Shown: positions 46,207-54,270 of the stretch, in pieces
How the letters are laid out: each line of letters opens with the position of its first letter
Numbering within the stretch: the stretch's first letter is position 1
The notes under the pieces: model-generated
Told to the model about the DNA's origin: nothing
Seen by the model: the letters and a program-made list of their open reading frames with translations, nothing else
The model's database searches: none
Assembly: GCF_019236475.1 (NCBI RefSeq)
Contig: NZ_JAFAIX010000003.1
Location: 186,001 to 250,000, forward strand
Length of the DNA stretch: 64,000 bases
From: Chitinophaga sp.
GTDB taxonomy: Bacteria; Bacteroidota; Bacteroidia; Chitinophagales; Chitinophagaceae
Direction: 5' to 3'
Program-made: the position numbers and the translations under genes

Positions 46207-46989
46207 ATGAAAATCAGGCTACTATTGCTTTTTATCTTTATCTACCTCAACGCCCCTGCTCAGCAAAAGGAGCCGAACCAGCTTTTCACTGCAGGCGTCG
46301 CTTCCGGCCTGATGGGCGGCCTTTTTGATGGTTTTTATCCAGTGGGCCAGTTACTCAAAAAAGGAGATTTCGGTCTGGGTGCCCCAGACAAAATAGATGG
46401 AGAACTATTAGTTTTCAAAGGAAAGGCCTACCAGACCACCGCCTCCGGGAAAACGGTGCGGTTACCGGATAGCCACCAGGCTTCATTTGCCATGGTCAAT
46501 TTCTTCCGGCCCGTGTCTTCCGTAAAAATCAATCGTACCCTCTCCAAAGCGGAACTATTCCAACTGCTGGACAGCCTTCTCCCCCAGCAAAACAATCTCT
46601 ACGCCATTCATATAAGTGGTAAATTCCGTCAGATTAAAACAAGGGCTTTCCCTCCTGTAGAAAACCACCCTTATCCCACGCTAGCCAGTATGCTGCCATT
46701 ACAGCACTTCTTTCAAATGGAAGATATTACCGGCGATCTAATAGGCTACCGGCTTCCCACCTATATGGACAACACCAATATCGCAGGTTATCATTTCCAC
46801 TTCCTCTCTACCGATCAACAAAAGGGAGGACATATTGTAGATCTCTCCATCGCGGAAGTCACCATCTCCTGGCAAACCTTGCAATCCTATACGGTGGTAG
46901 TACCTGATACTCCTGCATTCCAGCAGTTTGACTTCCATCAAAATCGTGCGGAAGATATCAAAGCGGTAGAGAAAGGAAGTAAACATTGA
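46207..46989 (+). CDS. budA: Acetolactate decarboxylase with a signal peptide
   Basis: The 260-residue protein matches AldC/BudA: LFTAGVASGLMGGLFDG, FKGKAYQTTASG, NFFRPVSSVK, HISGKFRQIKTR and the zinc block GYHFHFLSTDQQKGGHIVD. It converts acetolactate to acetoin. The N-terminus is a signal peptide (LLLLFIFIYLNAPAQQ), so the enzyme is exported, as reported for some Bacillus-type forms. No acetolactate synthase is nearby. ATG 46207 begins the signal peptide. Confidence 0.88.
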   Translation: MKIRLLLLFIFIYLNAPAQQKEPNQLFTAGVASGLMGGLFDGFYPVGQLLKKGDFGLGAPDKIDGELLVFKGKAYQTTASGKTVRLPDSHQASFAMVNFFRPVSSVKINRTLSKAELFQLLDSLLPQQNNLYAIHISGKFRQIKTRAFPPVENHPYPTLASMLPLQHFFQMEDITGDLIGYRLPTYMDNTNIAGYHFHFLSTDQQKGGHIVDLSIAEVTISWQTLQSYTVVVPDTPAFQQFDFHQNRAEDIKAVEKGSKH

Positions 46990-47050
46990 TAAAAATTTCA
47001 CTACCTACCTAGACGGTACTTATATGCTGAAACTTGGCTGGTAAAACATT

Positions 47051-47078
47051 GTAGCCCCGCGCCTAGGCGCGGGGCTAC
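47051..47078. repeat. Fully palindromic GC-rich hairpin between convergent genes
   Basis: GTAGCCCCGCGCC and GGCGCGGGGCTAC form a perfect 13-bp stem with only TA between. A T-rich stretch follows on the plus strand. It resembles the palindromes at 20899 and 34097. Confidence 0.75.
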
Positions 47079-47083
47079 TTATT

Positions 47084-47746
47084 TTATCCTTCCGCTAATT
47101 GATTAATATCCTTTACTTCCAACGTAGTTTTCGGATAGCCTAACAGCACACTGTTAATCATCGCAGTACCCACCTGTTGCAAGGTAGACACCATTCCTGG
47201 CGTAAATCTTTTCATAAAGGGATACATCCACCCAATCAAGGAATAATAACTTTTGATATTCTTTTGCCCCGGAACAGCTTTCATAAATCCCGGTCTAAAG
47301 TTATAGACCCTTTTAAAAGGCCTTTCCAAAAGGGCATTTTCGGTTCGTCCTTTGACACGGGCCCACATCATCCTACTTTTGCCCGTAGCATCGGTTTGCG
47401 CCCCGGAAACATATACAAAAGTCATATTCGGATTAATATATGCCAACTGATCTGCAAAAGCTAAGGTAGTATCGTAGGTGGCATGCGTATAATTGGCTTC
47501 ATTCATCCCTACAGAACTAATGCCTGCACAGAAAAAACAAGCATCATATCCTTGCAGGTCCGATGCAATGCTTTCCAGGTGAAAGAAATCAGGAACGATT
47601 ACCTGCTTCAATTTGGGATGTTGCAAGTCGTAATGCCTGCGATTAACGATCAGTACCTGCTCTACCATAGGGTGTTCCAGGCAGGTGAGCATTACGCCCT
47701 CTCCCACCATACCGGTGGCGCCTGTTATGATAACTTTTATTTTCAT
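47084..47746 (-). CDS. NAD(P)-binding Rossmann-fold (epimerase-like) protein
   Basis: The 220-residue protein begins KVIITGATGMVGEGVMLTCL, the NAD(P)-binding GxxGxxG motif. The catalytic Tyr-Lys pair of true SDRs is not evident, so it resembles the NAD(P)H-binding atypical SDR group. ATG 47746 is where the family begins; an upstream start would add a non-conserved extension. It follows the HxlR gene with a 52-base gap that contains the GGGAGACA motif. Confidence 0.85.
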   Translation of the reverse strand: MKIKVIITGATGMVGEGVMLTCLEHPMVEQVLIVNRRHYDLQHPKLKQVIVPDFFHLESIASDLQGYDACFFCAGISSVGMNEANYTHATYDTTLAFADQLAYINPNMTFVYVSGAQTDATGKSRMMWARVKGRTENALLERPFKRVYNFRPGFMKAVPGQKNIKSYYSLIGWMYPFMKRFTPGMVSTLQQVGTAMINSVLLGYPKTTLEVKDINQLAEG

Positions 47747-47798
47747 AAGACAAGATGACGATTGATCCGGGGTTTTATTGTAGGGAGACAGCCAGCCC

Positions 47799-48167
47799 TT
47801 AATCGGGATACGCTTCTCCCCATGCACAGAGGGCCGTTATCACTGGTACCAACGTAATGCCCAATGGGGTAAGTTTATATTCCACGCGGGGCGGCACTTC
47901 TGCATATGCCTTGCGCTCAATGATACCATCCCTTTCCAACTCTTTCAACTGTGCGGTAAGGGTGGCATGTGTAATATCCTGCATCTTCTTGCGCAACTCT
48001 CCGAAACGCGCGGGGCAATCTCTCCGAATACTGTTCAACAACAGCAACTTCCATTTCCCGCCAATAATACGCATGGCTTTTGTCAATGCAATGTTATTTT
48101 CTTCCAGCAACTGCAATTCGGCTGCTTCGCTAAACCCTTGTTGCTCATCAATAGTATCTTTTTCCAT
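47799..48167 (-). CDS. HxlR-family transcriptional regulator
   Basis: The 122-residue protein has the HxlR winged helix: MRIIGGKWKLLLLNSIRR, CPARFGELRKKMQDITHATL and PPRVEYKLTPLGITLVPVI. It is divergent from an MFS exporter gene and upstream of the epimerase-like gene, both likely targets. Confidence 0.9.
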   Translation of the reverse strand: MEKDTIDEQQGFSEAAELQLLEENNIALTKAMRIIGGKWKLLLLNSIRRDCPARFGELRKKMQDITHATLTAQLKELERDGIIERKAYAEVPPRVEYKLTPLGITLVPVITALCAWGEAYPD

Positions 48168-48187
48168 ACTCAGTATTATGCAGTAAA

Positions 48188-48222
48188 CTACTTGATAGTA
48201 TGACCGATGGCCATCACCTTTG
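48188..48222 (+). promoter_or_regulatory. Candidate promoter of the MFS gene with an overlapping inverted repeat
   Basis: TTG at 48192 and CACCTTTG at 48215-48222 are 20 bases apart. ACTA-CTTGA-TAGT (48188-48200) is an inverted repeat over the TTG, so a bound HxlR dimer would block the promoter. Confidence 0.45.
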
Positions 48223-48260
48223 ACCTCCTAAAGTTAACGAATAGATTTAAACGATGATTT

Positions 48261-49652
48261 ATGGTCAGGATTTCTTCCAAATGGTTTGCATTACTAATTG
48301 TTTCTACTGCGGTATTCCTCTCTGTCATTGATCTTTTTATTGTGAATGTGGCGCTCCCCTCTATCCAGGCGGGACTACACAGCACTGAAGGAGATATACA
48401 ACTGGTGATTGCCACTTATTTACTGGGCTATGCGGCATTTCTGATTACCGCCGGCAGAATGGGCGACTACTTCGGTAAAAAACGTGTATTCGTTGGCGGT
48501 ATACTGGCATTTACATTGACTTCCTGTTTGTGTGGCATGGCACAATCGGCCCAACAATTGAATATTGCCCGCTTCTTTCAGGGTATCAGCGCGGCGGTGA
48601 TGATTCCCCAGAGTATTGCTTATATCCATGTGCTCTTCCCTATCCATGAGGAACGTATCAAGGCATTGGGTATCTATGGTACCATTGCGGGCAGCGCCTC
48701 CGTTGTTGGACAATTCCTCGGCGGTATGATCCCTGAGCTCCACTTTTTGATGGATGGCTGGAGATGGATTTTTCTCATCAATCTGCCGATAGGTGTACCA
48801 GCAGCAATACTCGCGGTACGGTGTCTCACCGATACTAATCGCCAACAACAATCCCGTTTTGATACTTCCGGCGTGTTATTACTGACGGCTACATTAGTCT
48901 GCCTGGTGTACCCACTCATCCGCGGCCGAGAGCTGGGCTGGCCACTTTGGGCAATTACCATGTTGCTGACAGCTTTCCTGCTACTGGGAATATTTATTTA
49001 CGATCAGTATAAAAAAGGATTAAGACAACAGCAACCACTGATCAACTTACAGCTATTTAAATTCCGGGATTTCAATATTGCCTTGGGTGTCGTGATTTTT
49101 TATTTCATGGTGCAGGATTCCTATTTCCTGGTAAATACGGTAATGCTGCAAACTGGTTTAGGCTATAGCTCAGGACTCACCGGGATGCTATTTGTGTACC
49201 AGGGAGTGGGTTATGTAGTGGCGTCTCTCCTATCTATCAAGCTGGTCAAGCGTTTCGGTAAAAAGGTATTACAAGTGGGGGCATTGATAATGACCTTCGG
49301 ATTGATAGGCCATCGCCTGCTTTTTAATGCAGACATGCAACCTGGGGTTTCCCTGTATCTGCTACTATTTGTGTATGGAATGGGATGTGGGTCTGTATTG
49401 CCTGGTCTGCTAACGCTATCCCTGAAGAGTATTCCAGCAGCCTATGCGGGCGCTGCTTCCGGTACTTATTCTACCTTTCAACAAACAGCGGTGGCCTTGG
49501 GAGTTGGGATCACAGGAGGAATATTTTTCTGGTCACTACATGAACAACATACCACCATGGCCTATTTGAGCGCATATCAGACGGCTACTTGGGTGAATAT
49601 TATCTTTCTGCTGATGGTGTCTGTGCTGCTATATTGGCTCCCAGAAGAATAA
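48261..49652 (+). CDS. MFS multidrug exporter, DHA2 (EmrB/QacA) family
   Basis: The 463-residue protein has about 14 membrane segments and the DHA2 signatures: DLFIVNVALPSIQ (motif D1) at TM1 and GRMGDYFGKKRVF (motif A) after TM2. It would expel toxic compounds using the proton gradient. The divergent HxlR gene is the probable regulator. A terminator shared with the PhnA gene follows. Confidence 0.93.
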   Translation: MVRISSKWFALLIVSTAVFLSVIDLFIVNVALPSIQAGLHSTEGDIQLVIATYLLGYAAFLITAGRMGDYFGKKRVFVGGILAFTLTSCLCGMAQSAQQLNIARFFQGISAAVMIPQSIAYIHVLFPIHEERIKALGIYGTIAGSASVVGQFLGGMIPELHFLMDGWRWIFLINLPIGVPAAILAVRCLTDTNRQQQSRFDTSGVLLLTATLVCLVYPLIRGRELGWPLWAITMLLTAFLLLGIFIYDQYKKGLRQQQPLINLQLFKFRDFNIALGVVIFYFMVQDSYFLVNTVMLQTGLGYSSGLTGMLFVYQGVGYVVASLLSIKLVKRFGKKVLQVGALIMTFGLIGHRLLFNADMQPGVSLYLLLFVYGMGCGSVLPGLLTLSLKSIPAAYAGAASGTYSTFQQTAVALGVGITGGIFFWSLHEQHTTMAYLSAYQTATWVNIIFLLMVSVLLYWLPEE

Positions 49653-49685
49653 AAAAAAAGCGGTTATCTAAAGTAGATAACCGCT
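49651..49685 (-). terminator. Terminator of the PhnA gene
   Basis: AGCGGTTATCTA and TAGATAACCGCT form a perfect 12-bp stem with a 3-base loop. On the minus strand a T9 run follows. Confidence 0.9.
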
Positions 49686-49691
49686 CTCCTA

Positions 49692-50273
49692 TTAGTTTTG
49701 CTTGCGCAGATATTTTGTGAGAATGACGATGGTCTGACCTTCAATCTTTCCTTCGATTTGTTCTGTATTATCTTCTACCAGGCGGATATTTTTCACCACA
49801 GTACCCAGTTTGGCGTTGAGGGTAGAGCCTTTTACATCTAGTGATTTGGTGAGCACTACCGTATCTCCGTGTTGCAGTACTTGTCCGTTACAATCGCGGT
49901 GCAGATCTACGCTGGCATCATTTTCATGATCGCCGGAGGCTTTCGCCCATGCGAGTCTTTCATCATCCAGGTACATCATTTCCAGTTGTTCAGCAGCCCA
50001 GCTTTGATCACGCAGGCGGTTGAGCATACGCCAGGAAACCACCTGTACGCCCGGTACTTCACTCCACATAGAAGTAGTCAAACAATTCCAGTGTGCAGCA
50101 TTCAGTTCTGCTTTTTTCTCAATCTGACTGCGACAGGTATCACAAATGAGAATGCTGTACTCCTCTGTAGCGCCCGTTTCCGGCAGTACTTCATAGATTT
50201 TCAGCCCTGCATCCGCAGCACAAAGTTCGCAGGTATTATTGCTGCGTTGCTGTAAAATTGCTTCCAGTTTCAT
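49692..50273 (-). CDS. PhnA domain protein (YjdM-like)
   Basis: The 193-residue protein has an N-terminal zinc-ribbon region (CELC near 15-18, CDTC near 44-47) and a C-terminal PhnA domain (HRDCNGQVLQHGDTVVLTKS, LDVKGSTLNAKLGTVVKNIR, IEGQTIVILTKYLRK). The name comes from the phosphonate locus of E. coli, but the protein has no proven role in phosphonate use. Confidence 0.9.
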   Translation of the reverse strand: MKLEAILQQRSNNTCELCAADAGLKIYEVLPETGATEEYSILICDTCRSQIEKKAELNAAHWNCLTTSMWSEVPGVQVVSWRMLNRLRDQSWAAEQLEMMYLDDERLAWAKASGDHENDASVDLHRDCNGQVLQHGDTVVLTKSLDVKGSTLNAKLGTVVKNIRLVEDNTEQIEGKIEGQTIVILTKYLRKQN

Positions 50274-50378
50274 ATTGATTCAAATAAAATGGCCGCAAAG
50301 ATAAGCTTTTTTTATGGCATGCATGGATTTGCCACAACAGTAGTGGATTAGGAAGTTAATTTCGAGAGATGACATCCA

Positions 50379-50678
50379 TCAGGCATGATAAGTTTTATCC
50401 AGTTGAGATCTGAACTCCGGATGCTTTTGGAGGAAGCTGGCTACAAAAGGACAATACACCATAACAGGCTTGTGCAAGGATTTGGCATAGTCAAACGCCG
50501 CGCGCGCCAACATAGTCCCTACACCCTGGCCATTCATGGAAGCGGGAACAGTAGTATGCATGAAGGCGATGTTATTCTTATAAAAGCGATAACTCAGGGT
50601 CGCTTTCTCTTCGCTACCCTGTACCTCCAACTGCTGCAATTTCGTATTATTGAACACCTTATATTCTTCACTTTCCAT
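50379..50678 (-). CDS. Small GNAT-like N-acetyltransferase (Acetyltransf_CG type)
   Basis: The 99-residue protein has the short GNAT pattern FYKNNIAFMHTTVPASMNGQ followed by GVGTMLARAAFDYAKS (acetyl-CoA loop) and VYCPFVASFLQKHPEF, as in the NATD1/YjdJ group. The substrate is unknown. Confidence 0.88.
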   Translation of the reverse strand: MESEEYKVFNNTKLQQLEVQGSEEKATLSYRFYKNNIAFMHTTVPASMNGQGVGTMLARAAFDYAKSLHKPVMVYCPFVASFLQKHPEFRSQLDKTYHA

Positions 50679-50746
50679 AATGGTGTTATTTGTTCCCTAT
50701 AAAAATAACACACAGGCGCGAATGGTTGTTGTTAAGAAAAAGATAA

Positions 50747-50770
50747 ATCCCGACGCCAGGGCGCCGGGAT
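50747..50770 (-). terminator. REP-like hairpin after the thioesterase gene
   Basis: ATCCCGACGCC and GGCGCCGGGAT form an 11-bp stem with one mismatch and an AG loop. On the minus strand a T-rich tract follows, so it can serve as terminator. Confidence 0.7.
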
Positions 50771-50792
50771 CAATATCATTTCTACTGAATTG

Positions 50793-51179
50793 CTATAGTA
50801 CGTTAACAGGACGCTTGTTATCATCAATCGCTACAAATGTAAACGTACCGGAAATAGCCAATGCTCTGTAGTCGGAATACATCTCTTCGATATAAATTTC
50901 CACACTTACTTTCATACTAGTGTTGCCTACTTTCGATACTTTCCCTATTAACTCTACAATGGTTCCAGCAGGAATAGGTTTAGTAAAATCAATTCTGTCG
51001 GAAGACACGGTCACTACTTTCTTACGGGTAAATCGCGTAGCAGTAATGAAGGCTACTTCATCCATGAGATACATGGCCGTGCCACCAAACATCGTATCAT
51101 AGTGATTAGTACTGTCAGGAAATATTGCTTTGAAGATATGTGTCTCCGAGGCCTGTATGCGTTCTTCTATCGTCATCAT
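50793..51179 (-). CDS. Acyl-CoA thioesterase, hotdog fold (YciA-like)
   Basis: The 128-residue protein has the hotdog pattern: MFGGTAMYLMDEVAFITATR at the active-site helix and VVTVSSDRIDFTKPIPAGTI as the main strand. It hydrolyses acyl-CoA esters. Two ATG codons (51179, 51176) are possible. The upstream region carries unusual repeats. Confidence 0.9.
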   Translation of the reverse strand: MMTIEERIQASETHIFKAIFPDSTNHYDTMFGGTAMYLMDEVAFITATRFTRKKVVTVSSDRIDFTKPIPAGTIVELIGKVSKVGNTSMKVSVEIYIEEMYSDYRALAISGTFTFVAIDDNKRPVNVL

Positions 51180-51202
51180 TCATTATGTTTTTATAGCTGT
51201 GA

Positions 51203-51338
51203 AATGTTTAAGTTCTGCCCGTCAGGCGTCTCGGGCTACTTCTACCGAATGTTTAAGTTCCGCCCGAACAGGAAAACTTCCAGAGAGGACCACTTCTACC
51301 GAATGTTTAAGTTCCGCCCGAATGGGCGGAACTTAAAC
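51203..51338. repeat. Imperfect direct repeats with a hairpin, before the thioesterase gene
   Basis: Three copies of AATGTTTAAGTTC(C/T)GCCCG lie at 51203, 51248 and 51302. Copies 2 and 3 share the 31-base block 51238-51268 and 51292-51322, a period of 54; copies 1 and 2 are 45 apart. The third copy pairs with GGGCGGAACTTAAAC (51324-51338) in a perfect 15-bp stem. Confidence 0.7.
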
Positions 51339-51372
51339 AAAAAAAACAACTCAACACCGAAGGTGTTGAGTT
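51339..51372 (-). terminator. metE terminator
   Basis: AACTCAACACC and GGTGTTGAGTT form a perfect 11-bp stem with a 3-base loop. On the minus strand a G is followed by T8. It starts 14 bases after the metE stop. Confidence 0.93.
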
Positions 51373-51386
51373 ATCATCCGCATATA

Positions 51387-53705
51387 TCAAGCAGGAATCT
51401 TACTCCGTAAGGTTTTAGCAGCAGCCACCATCGCAGCTACAGCCGCTTTGGTTTCTGGCCAATCTCTTGTTTTCAGTCCGCAGTCCGGATTCACCCAAAG
51501 CTGCTCTGCAGGAATCACTGCCATGGCCTGTTCCATGAGGCGCACCATTTCTTCCTCCGAAGGAATACGCGGGGAGTGAATATCATAGACACCTGGTCCA
51601 ATATCATTCGGGTATTTGAAGTTGGCGAAACCTTCCAGCAACTCAGATTGAGAGCGACTCGTTTCTATCGTGATCACATCCGCATCCAATGCTGCAATGC
51701 TTTCGAAGATATCATTAAACTCTGCATAACACATGTGCGTATGAATCTGAGTTTTATCTTCTACGCCAGAAGAGGCTACCCTAAAGGCTTTGACCGCACT
51801 CTGCAAGTAGTTGTCCCAGTTCTCATGGCGCAATGGCAATCCTTCTCGCAACGCAGGCTCATCAATCTGAATGACACGGATACCCGCATCTTCCAAATCG
51901 CGCACTTCATCACGAATGGCGAGTGCAATTTGCAAACAAGTAGTAGCCCTTGGCTGGTCATTGCGCACAAAGCTCCATTGGAGAATCGTTACAGGACCTG
52001 TTAACATCCCTTTTACTGGCTTATCTGTGAGGGATTGGGCATACTGAGTATAATATACCGTCATCGGCGCTTTACGGGCTACGTCGCCAACAATGATCGG
52101 CGGTTTCACACAGCGGCTCCCATAACTCTGCACCCAGCCATATTGGGTGAATACAAACCCTTCCAGTTGCTCGCCGAAATATTCTACCATGTCGTTCCGC
52201 TCAAACTCGCCATGTACCAACACATCCATACCAATGGATTCCTGCCACCGAATGGAGGCCGCTGTTTCCTCTTTAATCAGCGCATCGTATTCCGCAGCAG
52301 TGAGTTCTCCTTTCTTCCATTTGGTACGCCAAGAACGAACTGTAGCCGTTTGTGGGAAAGAGCCAATGGTAGTTGTAGGGAATAATGGTAAGTGTAACAC
52401 CTCCTGCTGCAATTGCTTTCTTTGCAGGAAGGCACTCGTTCGTTGTGCATCTTCATCTGTAACAGCCGCTGTACGCGCAGCCACTGCCGGCCGATGAATC
52501 AGCGAAGAGGTACGGCGATCCGCCATAGCAACCTGGTTGTCTTTCAATGCCTGTAAGGCATTCACAGAAGGGTCATTGCCTGCCAGTTCGGCCAGCGTCT
52601 TCACCTCATCCAATTTCTGCTTTGCAAAAGCCATCCATGACTTGATAGCAGTCGGCAGATTTTTTTCATCTGTTTCCAGATCCAGATCACAAGGCACATG
52701 CAACAGAGAGCAAGAAGGCGCTATCAGCAAACGTTCGCTGCCAATGGCTTCCTGGGCCTTATGAATCAGGGCAAGGGATTGATCATAATCGTTTTTCCAG
52801 ATATTCCGACCGTCTACAACGCCAAGGGATAAACGCAGTTTTGTATGACGGATATTTGTTTCCAAGATATCATCCAATTGAGCCGGGCAACGCACCAGAT
52901 CTAAGTGTAACGTTTGTATGGGTAATTGCAATACGGTTTGCAGGTTTTCTCCATAGCATTCAAAATAAGATGCCAGGATAAAATGCAGATGTGGGAACGC
53001 TTTCTGGAAAGTGGTATATGCGGTAGTAATCGCGTGTCTATCCAACTCGCTCAGGTTAAGCGAAAGACACGGCTCATCCAACTGGATATGATGCGCATTC
53101 AGCTCATCCAGTTTACGTAATACTTCCAAGTAAACTGGCAATAATTTAGGGAGTAATTGCAAGCGATGGAATCCTTTCTCCTTCTCCTTACCGAGCAACA
53201 GGAAGGACACAGGTCCCAGTAACACAGGTTTGGCTTCAAAGCCGGCCCTTTTAGCTTCATGATACTGAGAAATCACTTTCTCTGAGAAGAGGGAAAATTG
53301 CTGATTGGCAGAGAATTCTGGTACAATGTAATGGTAGTTGGTATCAAACCATTTGGTCATTTCCATCGCGGTAACATCCAAGCCCTCTTTTTGGTAACCA
53401 CGGGCCATGGCGAACTGTAGATCCAGTTGTGACAACTGTTTATCTACTAACAACTCATGATAACGCGCAGGAATAGTGCCTGTCATCAGGCAGGTATCCA
53501 ACACATGATCGTAAAAAGTAAAATCGTTACAGGGGATGATATCGATGCCAGCATCCTTTTGCAGGTACCAGTTGTTCAGACGAATGTTCTTAGCCGTTTG
53601 TTCCAATTCCTGCGCGGAAATTTTACCTGCCCAGTAGGATTCATTGGCTTTTTTCAATTCACGATGGGCGCCGATCCGCGGGTAGCCCAGGTTGTGTGTA
53701 ATCAT
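51387..53705 (-). CDS. metE: Cobalamin-independent methionine synthase
   Basis: The 772-residue protein is a full-length MetE: N-terminal half with NLGYPRIGAHRELKKANESY, C-terminal catalytic half with TTIGSFPQTATVRSWR and the zinc site HTHMCYAEFND (His, Cys) plus NPDCGLKTRDW (Cys). It transfers a methyl group from methyltetrahydrofolate-polyglutamate to homocysteine. A cobalamin riboswitch precedes it, so it is turned off when B12 is present and a B12-dependent MetH presumably exists elsewhere. Confidence 0.97.
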   Translation of the reverse strand: MITHNLGYPRIGAHRELKKANESYWAGKISAQELEQTAKNIRLNNWYLQKDAGIDIIPCNDFTFYDHVLDTCLMTGTIPARYHELLVDKQLSQLDLQFAMARGYQKEGLDVTAMEMTKWFDTNYHYIVPEFSANQQFSLFSEKVISQYHEAKRAGFEAKPVLLGPVSFLLLGKEKEKGFHRLQLLPKLLPVYLEVLRKLDELNAHHIQLDEPCLSLNLSELDRHAITTAYTTFQKAFPHLHFILASYFECYGENLQTVLQLPIQTLHLDLVRCPAQLDDILETNIRHTKLRLSLGVVDGRNIWKNDYDQSLALIHKAQEAIGSERLLIAPSCSLLHVPCDLDLETDEKNLPTAIKSWMAFAKQKLDEVKTLAELAGNDPSVNALQALKDNQVAMADRRTSSLIHRPAVAARTAAVTDEDAQRTSAFLQRKQLQQEVLHLPLFPTTTIGSFPQTATVRSWRTKWKKGELTAAEYDALIKEETAASIRWQESIGMDVLVHGEFERNDMVEYFGEQLEGFVFTQYGWVQSYGSRCVKPPIIVGDVARKAPMTVYYTQYAQSLTDKPVKGMLTGPVTILQWSFVRNDQPRATTCLQIALAIRDEVRDLEDAGIRVIQIDEPALREGLPLRHENWDNYLQSAVKAFRVASSGVEDKTQIHTHMCYAEFNDIFESIAALDADVITIETSRSQSELLEGFANFKYPNDIGPGVYDIHSPRIPSEEEMVRLMEQAMAVIPAEQLWVNPDCGLKTRDWPETKAAVAAMVAAAKTLRSKIPA

Positions 53706-53875
53706 GGTACTTCCGGTTTTAAAGTCAATTAAGATGATTGCTCATCTTTCATTTACTCCAACACCTCCGTAGCCTGGCGGGAATGGATAATTACAGACAC
53801 ACTGCGTACGTCAGTATTTGTAACTATACCAGAAAGCTGACCCACTTCAGTCCACGAAAGTAATTGTCAACATTC

Positions 53876-54050
53876 AGCTATGGCAGGTCTCCTGGCTTGC
53901 AGTATTCCATCCGTCCTTCTCGTCCTTTCAGACAATGAACCTCTATGGGATGAAATTCAGGTAACTGCTTACAGTTGCGGGACAGCCGGCGATTTTCACA
54001 CCGTTCCCTTTTAATGCTGCCATCATACGGCAGCAACCATCGCTATTTTC
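53876..54050 (-). promoter_or_regulatory. Cobalamin riboswitch controlling metE
   Basis: On the minus strand the region holds the hallmarks of a B12 riboswitch: GGGAACGGTGTGAAAATC, GCCGGCTGTCCCGCAACTGT and near the end the B12 box GCCAGGAGACCTGCC (53882-53896). It lies about 170 bases before the metE ATG. Ends are approximate. Confidence 0.94.
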
Positions 54051-54078
54051 AAAAAGTAAATCAAAGAAGATTATGACA

Positions 54079-54110
54079 CAAATATAGAATATTCATCTCC
54101 AAATAAACAA
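54079..54110 (-). promoter_or_regulatory. Promoter of metE
   Basis: On the minus strand TTG (54110-54108) and TATATTTG (54086-54079) are 21 bases apart and match the Bacteroidota -33/-7 consensus. Transcription would begin near 54072, just before the riboswitch. Confidence 0.65.
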
Positions 54111-54190
54111 ATAAAAAGAACAATTAGTTAAAATTCATCATTCAAAAGGAAAATATTCACAAATACAGGCCATATATAGTATATTATTCT

Positions 54191-54219
54191 AAAAAGAAAG
54201 CCCCGCCAAAAGGCAGGGC
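54191..54219 (-). terminator. Terminator of the SusCD operon
   Basis: On the minus strand GCCCTGCC and GGCGGGGC pair with one wobble around TTTT, then TTTCTTTTT follows. It lies about 52 bases after the stop of the last operon gene. The rest of the 565-base gap (53706-54270) holds the metE promoter, riboswitch and leader; no other gene is seen. Confidence 0.8.
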
Positions 54220-54270
54220 CGTTGCGCTCTTAAGTATGAATGGTTGGTTTTGAAAATCGAAACGTTGGTT

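Noticed and set aside
51203..51338. Short CRISPR-like array
   Set aside because: Only two and a half copies, unequal spacing (45 and 54), one copy folds with its own flank, and no cas gene nearby.
51102..51410. Plus-strand frame containing the MFKFRPN repeats as a protein gene
   Set aside because: It overlaps the thioesterase start and the metE end on the other strand; the non-repeat part has no protein-like composition. The repeats are reported as DNA repeats instead.
53725..53756. Seven-codon leader peptide (MKDEQSS) in the metE leader
   Set aside because: It has a GGAGG upstream, but no methionine or other codon bias that would mark an attenuator, and the riboswitch already explains control.
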